The notes beneath the pieces were generated by a model, which was not told the DNA's origin, made no database searches, and was given only the letters and a program-made list of their open reading frames with translations. This document shows, piece after piece, positions 56,783-64,000 of a stretch of DNA of 64,000 bases (position 1 is the first letter of the stretch; the number at the start of each line of letters is the position of its first letter). The translations under genes were made by a program, and so were the position numbers. Origin of the DNA: Anisodus tanguticus (Eukaryota > Streptophyta > Magnoliopsida > Solanales > Solanaceae); contig CM067539.1 in NCBI GenBank assembly GCA_034509755.1, forward strand, positions 22,291,001-22,355,000, given 5' to 3'.

Positions 56783-59700
56783 TCAGCATATCGACAGGAT
56801 TATCTGTAGTCCAAACTTTCTGCACCATGACTCCACACCTTCTTCTATAATGTCTAGTATAAAGTGATACCGAACATCAATGTGCTTCGTCCTTGCATGA
56901 TAAACTTGGTTCTTTGCTAATTGGATAGCACTTTGGCTATCACAAAATATTGTGATGCTTTGTTGTTCAATACCAAGCTCTCTAATCAACCCTTGAAGTC
57001 AAATTGCCTCCTTCACAGCCTCCGTAATTACCATATACTCTGCCTCAGTGGTAGACAAAGCAATCGTTGACTCCCAAGTAGACTTCCAACTAACCGGTGC
57101 ATTTTCAATAGTGAAAACATATCCACTAGTAGATCTTCATTTATCCAAACCACCCGCATAATCTTAGTCACAATATCCAACTAGATACTGACTTTCTTCC
57201 TGCTCAAAAATCAAACCAACATCTACAGTATTACAAATATACCGTAGAATCCATTTCATATCTTGCCAATGCTCCTTTTCTGGATCATGCATATACCTAC
57301 ATACAACACCGACAACATGTGAAATATCAGGTCTTATGCAAATAATTGCATACATCAAGCTACCAACAACATTCGCATATGGTACTCTTGACATATATTC
57401 TCGTTCAGCTTTATTCTTCGGCGACATAGCGGCACTAAGCTTAAAATGAGGAACAAGCGGAGTGCTAACCGATTTCATTTTCTCATTCATGCCAAATCGA
57501 TCTAGCATCCTCTGTAACACCTCGTACCTTCGAGCTAAGGTTCGACCCATACGATGGGAACATAATGGAATCAATATGAGGAGTATAAGAAGTGTTTTAA
57601 AAATTAATCAAGGTATTAGGAGAGTCTTTGGGCAAAGTATAGTTGGAAGCTACCCTACAGAGCATGTTTTCAAGTGAGTTTTCATAAGGCCTCATTTCAA
57701 GTGAGCATAACACCATTATAAGTTACGAATTTAGAACACATCAAAACATGAAGTTGTAGATCTTTGAAATACCTTTCCAACCATATATGGTGAATCTCCA
57801 ATAGAGCTCTGTTCGAGGAGTTATAGCCATTTTAATGGACACTATCATTCCAAAGTCGAAAAATATAAAATTTTGTCTAAGTGTGAAATAGACAGGGAAG
57901 CTCGCTAAGTGAAGTCCAGAGCGAGACAACACCTCGTTATAGACCTTGCTTAGCGTGGTGGGGGTAACCAAATGGCATTTTTTTCCAAAAAATCATCTAA
58001 GTGTAAAACGGATGGAACAACTCACTAAGCGAAGCCCAGAGTGAGACAACACCTCGCTATGGACCTCGCTTAGAGAGGTGGGGAGTCTAAATGGCATGTC
58101 CTATAAATTCAAGTCCGAAAAATCATTTAGCAACTATTCCAACTTCGTAGAAAACCCTCCCAAGAGCATTTTCTCTCCTCTCAACCTCCCACAACAAGAT
58201 AAGTTCATTCCTAATGATTCCTTAGTAATTATAACATTAAAACATGATTAGTAACATGTTTCTTCAACCAAAAATATAGGATTAACAACATAATCCCTCG
58301 CAAGTGATTCAAGCTAGGATTTTGAACGTTCTTCGTCAGAAAGCTACTTAGTTTGTTAGATTGGAGCGACAACATGTATGTAGAGCTTCTATCCACGTGT
58401 GGTAACATCATTGTTCTTCCCCATGCCACGTTTACCCATGAAACATGAAATTCCACAAGCTTAGGGTTTTTATTCTAAGTTCATGATAATCCTAACTACA
58501 TGTATTATTGTATGTCATGTCTATATTACGAATTCGTTAATTGTATTAATGTATATCATTACGATTGTCATGAACCTGTCTGTAATCCATATATGCTCGT
58601 GTCATCATTTCCATGAGCTCTCATATATCAGTTATGAACTCATATTGTTTCACTTTAGGGATTTTTACATATTTTCATGTCTCCAGAATTATATACATAT
58701 ATTTATATAGATTTTCATGAAAAAGCTATGTTATGTATACATGTTATAAACTATATTATGAATCATATTTTGAAAATTATGGGAGCAGATGCCCCTATTA
58801 TTCATGTTCATATTTTTAGGAGCAACATAGGTTTATCAAGAAGGTTCAAATAACATGAAACTACGTATGCCAGCGTAGGGTAAGGATCGCTCCACCCAGA
58901 TTAGGATGATACCTTCAGATGATTGATTTAGATCAATTCATGTCATTTTTATGTCTCATACCCCGGTAAGGTATGAGATTTCTCTCGGCTGGATCTTGGT
59001 CCAGCCTACTACGAGGATCCCGTATCCAACAACCCAACCTATACAAAGGGCATCTGATAGTCGGGCCAGGTACTAGACTCCACGTACTTACATAGTGATT
59101 TCATGTTGTTGGTTATACTAAGACTCTCCTAATTAATAATATTTTACTCATGTTATAACTTGATCACGCAGATCATGATCATGTCCAGGTTTCAATTTCA
59201 GATTTATAGTTAGAGTATTCAGTTACAATTTACAATTTACAATTCATAGCTTCACTTACAATCTACATTTACAGTTTCAGTTTTTTATTACTTCATGTAT
59301 CCATGTTATTAATTTACGGCGCCCATTCCCCGAGCACCCGCCTTACTATTCTTTTATTCAGTTATTTTACATATTAGTACAATTCAAATGTACTACGTCC
59401 CTTTTGCCTAGGGCCTGCACTTCACGGTGCATGTACGGAGTTTCAGGACAACGAATCTTCTCACTAGAATTCTCATCGTATCAGTTGTTGGTGAGCCCCA
59501 TTTCATTCGGGGTATTATATTTATTTTACATTTATGTCATGTCAGACAGTAGAGGTATGCCGATGGACTTGTCCTGATAAACAGTTAGTTTTCAGACTCA
59601 TGTCTAGAGGTTTCATAGATTGGTCTAGCATGTCATGTCAGTTATTCAGACTTATTATATTTTTAGACTATAATTACAATATTCCGTTTTACATGTTTTA

Positions 59701-62160
59701 AATTATTATTTCATGATTTTGATGCCCATATTGATTTAGCAAGCCATGTGGTTCACTCGATCACATGCAGTCAGGCATCGAGTGCAGTGTTACACCCAGA
59801 CCATGATTCATGGTGTTAAACCCTCTTCAAGTATTCTTTCTGAGATAAACAAAGTTTCTTTGAACTTCTATCTCTTTTTATCCCCATGCCAAGAATTTTC
59901 TTCGCCTCACCCAAATCCTTCATCTCAAACTCCTTTCTTAGTTGAATCTTCAACTTCTCAATTTCCTCTTGACTTTATAAAGCTATTAACATATCATCAA
60001 CATATAGGAGAAGATATATGAAGGATCTATCTTCAAGCTTGCGCAAATACACAAAATGATCGTATTTGCTTCTTCGGTAGCTCTGCTGCAACATAAACTT
60101 GTCAAATCATTTGTACCATTGTCTAGAAGATTGTTTCAATCCGTACAATAATTTTTCAAGTTTGCACACCATATTTTCCTTTCCAGCAACTTTGAATCCT
60201 TCTGGATGAGTCATATAGATTTCTTCTTCCAAATCTTCATGTAAAAATGCAGTTTTTACATCCAACTGAACTAGTTCCAAATTCAACTATGCTACCAATG
60301 CCAATAAAACTCTAATGGAAGAGTGTTTCATGACTGGAGAAAATACCTCATTATAATCAATTCTCTTGTTTTGAGCATATCCTTTGGCCACTAATTTTGC
60401 TTTGTAGCGAACATCTTCTTGATTAAGAAATCCTTCTTTCTTTGCATATACCCATTTTCACCCAATTACCTTCTTGCCCTTCGGGAGATTGACCAATTTC
60501 CATGTGCGATTCTGATGAGGGGATGCATTTCTTCGTGCATGGCAATCCTCCACTTATCTTCTTTTAAATTTGGGACTACATTTTTATAAGTGATCGGAAT
60601 ACCATCGGCTACAATTGAGGTTGTACAAGCCACCATATCAATAAGACGAGCAGGTTTTCTTATTATTCTTTTTGGCTTGCTGGTTGCTATTGATTCAAGT
60701 TGTTGTTGAGGTTCATGAGTTGGAATCTCCCTCTCAACTGGCTCTTCTTCCAAAAGAAAATTTTATGTTGTTTCTTCATTTTCTCCTTGTGTCGGAAGAA
60801 TTAATTTTCCTTCAAACTCCACCTACTTTGAAGCACCATCAGTTTGATCTTCAACTGTTACCTTCTCTGTTATGGCAAATTCACCAAAGGTAACATCCAT
60901 GCTAAATATTTTTTTTTTGTCTCTTGATACCATAAGCGGTATTCTTTGACTCTACAAGTAATCCCCATAAATATAGCTTTCTTTGCTCTTGAATTCAATT
61001 TTTACTCTTCCACATGATAATATATAATTGAGCCAAATACATTCAAAGAACCATAATCTTCAACATTTTTTTCATAACATTTTTCAAATGGTGTCTTGCC
61101 ACCAATATCGGCAGATGGTAGATGATTAGTGAGATGTCATGCATATGTTATTGCCTCAGCCCAAAATTCTTTTCCCAAGCCAACATTGGACAATATACAC
61201 CGAACCTTCTTCAGCAAAGTCCAGTTCATGCGTTTTGCCACTTCATTCTGTTGTGGTGTGTTTCTGACGGTGAAATTCCTGACGATGTCATTATCTTCAC
61301 AGATCTTATTGAAAAGATCATTTTTGTATTCTCCACCATTGTCTGTGTGAAGACACTTGATCTTTCTACACGTTTGAGTCTATCATCGACTTCCATTTGA
61401 GAAAAATTCCCAACACTTCATCTTTAATCTTCATCGTATACACCCACACTCTCCAGAAAAAGTCGTCAACAAAAATTACAAAATAGTATTTTCCACCTAA
61501 TGAAGGTGTTTTGGAAGCGCCCCAAACATCAGAGTGAACATAATCCAAAATACCTTTAGTATTATGAATAGTTATTCCAAATTTAACCCTTGTTTGTTTT
61601 CCCTTGACACAATGCTCGCAAAACTCCAAATTGCAAGCCTTTACTCCTTTTAACAATTCTTTATCTGATAAAGATTTCAAGAATTTTCCTCCACCATGTC
61701 CCAAGCGCATGTGTCATAGCCTGGTCGCTGCTGCCTCCTTATCATCACTGGATGTCATTGTAGCTATCCTAATAACTGTACTACCATGATTGTAGTACAT
61801 GCTATTATTTTTTCGAATTCCCTTCATTACCACTAGTGCACCAGAGCATATTCTCATTTTCCCATTTTCTGTAACAATTTTGAACCCCTTTGACTCTAGT
61901 GCTCCCACATAAATGAGATTTTACTTCAGATCTGGTACGTATCGAATATTTATTAATGTTCTGATCGATCCATCATGGTTCCTTAATCAGATTGAACCAA
62001 TATCGTATGCGGTAAGAGGATTGTTGTTTGCGGTGTGAATAACTCCACATTCTCCTTCTTGAAAATCAATTAACCAATCCCGGTTGGGACACATATGATA
62101 GCTATACGGTGAGTCCATCAGCCACACGTCAGATAGTCTGGATCGCTCCATTATAACTAG
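56783..62160 (-). pseudogene. Tnt1-like pol remnant (PR, IN, RT, RH)
   Basis: In minus order: protease near 62150-62080 with LMDSPYSYHMCPNRDW, where the DSACSYH of relatives has Pro for Cys; pre-integrase and integrase at 61710-61366 (CEHCVKGKQTRVKF, YVHSDVWGAS); the IN-RT linker and start of RT at 60753-60466 (KPKRIIRKPARLIDM); the RT core to about 59830 (KLLYGLKQSSRQWYK, LLLYVDDMLIA); then, beyond the solo LTR, RT end and RNase H at 57512-56783 (FGMNEKMKSVSTPL, PYANVVGSLMYA, IFCDSQSAIQLAKN). Stops and frameshifts are frequent. Confidence 0.88.
57513..59820. mobile_element. 2.3-kb solo LTR inserted in Tnt1-like RT
   Basis: The insert begins TGTAACACC and ends GGTGTTAAA (nearly its inverse). 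Flanks TCCTC (57508-57512) and CCCTC (59821-59825) are a 5-bp duplication with one mismatch. Removing it rejoins the RT frame exactly as SQKEYLKR plus MLDRFGMNEK. It has no coding capacity. A direct repeat of about 45 bases concerning GCTCGCTAAGTGAAGTCCAG (near 57899 and 58019) lies near its left end. The length and ends suggest a solo LTR of a gypsy family. Confidence 0.75.
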
Positions 62161-63030
62161 TGAGAAATCAGAGTCATCACAATCAACTATATTTGAATCC
62201 ATGACAGTCTTCCCATTGTTAGGTTTGGCTTTGTTTTTCAACTTTTGATAGTCTTTCTTCCAGTGCCCTTTTTCTCGGCAAAAGGCGCATTCATCTTTGT
62301 TGAGTTTGGATCTTGACTTGGATCTTCCTTTCTTCATTCTCATTTGATTTTGAGAACGATCTCTCACTACCAGTTCTTCTCTTTCTCCATCTTTTTGTTT
62401 TTCTCTCTTTCGTTGTTCATAATTTACCAGACAGAACAAATTTTTTTGAGAGATACTTCATCATTCCCATGAAGTAGAGTAGTTTTGACGTGCTCGTACT
62501 CATCGGGAAGTGAACTTAACAACATTAAGGCCATATCTCAATCACTAAAAGTCACGTTTATATTCTGCAAATCTGTCACCAACTTATTAAAGCTGGTGAT
62601 ATGATCATTCATTGTGGTACCAAGAACATATGTGAAGCGTAACAACCTTTTTTCATGTAGAGTTTATTTTGACTGTTTTCTTCAAGACTTTATCCTCCAA
62701 TGCATTCCACAATTTACTTGCAGAAATTTTCTTCGTGTATGGATACTTCTATTCTCTTGCAACATAAAATCAAATGGTACCACAAGCAACACGATTGATA
62801 ATCTTCCAATCTTCTTCTCCTATACTATCTAGTTTATTTTCTTCTATGGCAATATTTAGCCCTTGTTGAAAAAGAACATTAAGAACCTCGCCTTGCCACA
62901 TCCCAAAATGTCCTGACCCGTTAAAAATTTCAACTGTAATTTCGCATTTGACAATTCTTGTCATAAGCGAAGATGCCAATGACGTATTAGTGACACCCGA
63001 TGTGAATTCTTCATTTTTCTTGTCTTCCAT
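61987..63030 (-). pseudogene. Tnt1-like gag remnant
   Basis: Start MEDKKNEEFTSGV at 63030, with the gag core motif VEIFNGSGHFGMWQGEVLNV; a stop follows near 62770. Later gag (62439-61987) carries the zinc knuckle CAFCREKGHWKKDYQ, with Tyr in place of the last Cys of the CCHC set. The knuckle is therefore damaged. Confidence 0.85.
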
Positions 63031-63158
63031 TTCTATTACAAATACTATTTATTAGCTGACAATACAGAAAATCAAAGTAATTCTTTTCTAATGTGGAAGT
63101 TTAGACTGTGCTGCAACTACAGAGTAAACTCAGACAGAACTTTGGCTCTGGTACCAAT

Positions 63159-63597
63159 TGTTGAGGAAGCCTAATATATATAGAGTGATTAAATCACAAC
63201 TACTATATCTAAAGGCAACTAATAAATAGTAATAGAGACAACAATAAAAAAGAACACCAAGAATTTACGAGGTTCGGCTAAATTATATTTTTGCCTAGTC
63301 CTAGGACACAACCAACCCAAATTTTATTCCACTCCAAAATTACAAGTGAAATACTATAAGAGAAAAAGAAGATTCAAATGCCTTAGAAGGTGAGAAGGCA
63401 AGTGAGTGATTTTTCAAATGAACAAAACTCTTGCTATTTATAGAAGGAAAATTGACTCATTAATGTCATGCATGACATCACTTAGAATGTGATCATGTAA
63501 TGTAAATGTATGAAAAATGCATCTACTAATTTCATTCCAAGAATGAGGCTTCCAATGTTCACATTTGTTCACATGAATCTCGACAAATTTATTAACA
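63159..63597 (-). repeat. 5' LTR of Tnt1-like element
   Basis: Minus-strand LTR beginning TGTTAATAAATTTGTCGAG and ending CTTCCTCAACA next to the primer site. It carries an extra TTGTTCACA duplication near 63565 compared with the 3' LTR. TATA-like CTATAAATAGCAAG lies near 63431-63444. Confidence 0.88.
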
Positions 63598-64000
63598 AAA
63601 GGAAGGCGCAAGGAGGCGACAATCAACATCCTCTCTCGAAATTCATATTGATCAATAGATCTCCACTTCATATCAGTTCGCTAAGTAGACTTGCTTGGTT
63701 CAAATAAAACATAATTAAATATTAGGGAAATTCTTAGTTTACATAATATTGTAAAAATTGTTTGTTTGATAAACATTACTCTAAAAGCTAGTGACTGCAG
63801 TCGCAGTGATAATTGTGCGATGATGGCTAGTGAGGTCAGTGATTTAATGGTTGTAGTGGACAAGAGTTGTGAAAATGATTACCTTCTTTAAAAAATTTAA
63901 GTGAACAATGTGTTTACGACTTTATACAATGTAGTACTAGGAGTAATGGACAAGATAATCAAAGCAAATAAATAATCAAAAAAATAAATGAATTTTTAAT
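63598..64000. other. Intergenic, nothing recognised
   Basis: AT-rich flank of the copia element, with no open frame of value and no repeat recognised. Confidence 0.4.

Larger units (their letters stand above)
56213..63597 (-). mobile_element. Ty1-copia (Tnt1/Tork-like) LTR retrotransposon, decayed, with nested solo LTR
   Basis: Direct LTRs at 63159-63597 (5') and 56213-56640 (3') on the minus strand. Next to the 5' LTR, the minus strand reads TTGGTACCAGAGCC (63146-63158), a variant of the initiator-tRNA-Met primer site; the purine tract AAGGTGGAGATT precedes the 3' LTR. The interior has the order gag, PR, IN, RT, RH. A 2.3-kb solo LTR splits RT. No clean 5-bp duplication was found (AAGTG on the left, AAAGG on the right). 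Confidence 0.9.

Noticed and set aside
59746..60021. Plus-strand open frame over the Tnt1-like RT
   Set aside because: Shadow of the minus-strand reverse transcriptase and of the solo LTR end.
1..64000. CRISPR arrays, operons, tRNA or rRNA genes
   Set aside because: None seen: repeats are transposon-derived, genes have spliceosomal introns, and tRNA-like sequence is limited to possible SINE fragments.

Overview
The window is plant nuclear DNA, most likely from a Solanaceae genome. The evidence is: split genes with GT/AG introns; nuclear genes for chloroplast and mitochondrial proteins; Ty1-copia, Ty3-gypsy, L1, RTE and hAT elements; Stowaway-type MITEs with TA target duplications; and SINE tails of the TS type (ending in TTG repeats) and Au type, which are familiar in tobacco and tomato relatives. 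No bacterial, viral or CRISPR features were seen.

Layout. 1-1538 (-): a glycine-rich A3-like protein whose 3' end runs off the window. 3672-8739 (+): a decayed copia element with a perfect 5-bp target duplication. 11164-22375 (-): an eight-exon gene for a chloroplast tRNA (guanine-N7) methyltransferase (TrmB family). Its 7.2-kb first intron carries an L1 fragment, which is itself split by a gypsy element. 23714-25602 (-): the last three exons of COQ5 without the rest of the gene. 28490-28654 (+): an apparently orphaned first exon. 28729-33958: a mobile-element pile-up (copia LTR joined to antisense copia pol, a hAT element, a short LTR element). 35024-36061: a probable solo LTR. 38719-44458 (+): plastid sigma factor SIG2, seven exons. 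46790-53639 (+): LHP1, the plant heterochromatin-protein-1 homologue, six exons, with a 4.5-kb intron full of LINE and hAT remnants. 55120-55452 (+): a possible small membrane protein. 56213-63597 (-): a Tnt1-like copia element with a 2.3-kb solo LTR inside its reverse transcriptase.

Most notable observation: the gypsy element at 15798-21429 has its two LTRs in inverted, not direct, orientation. Both outer ends are U5 ends, yet the unit is flanked by a 5-bp duplication (CCTTC), and removing it with one CCTTC restores the L1 reading frame. It therefore looks like one integration event of an aberrant, inverted-LTR cDNA. The right LTR begins directly inside gag, as expected if the LTR end had attacked the element's own DNA (auto-integration) before the molecule integrated.

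The conserved genes are of general housekeeping or regulatory type (plastid tRNA modification, plastid transcription, Polycomb-type silencing) and do not form a pathway or operon. Exon borders were read by eye from splice sites and reading-frame continuity. For TrmB, SIG2 and LHP1 every splice phase agrees and the total coding length is a multiple of three.
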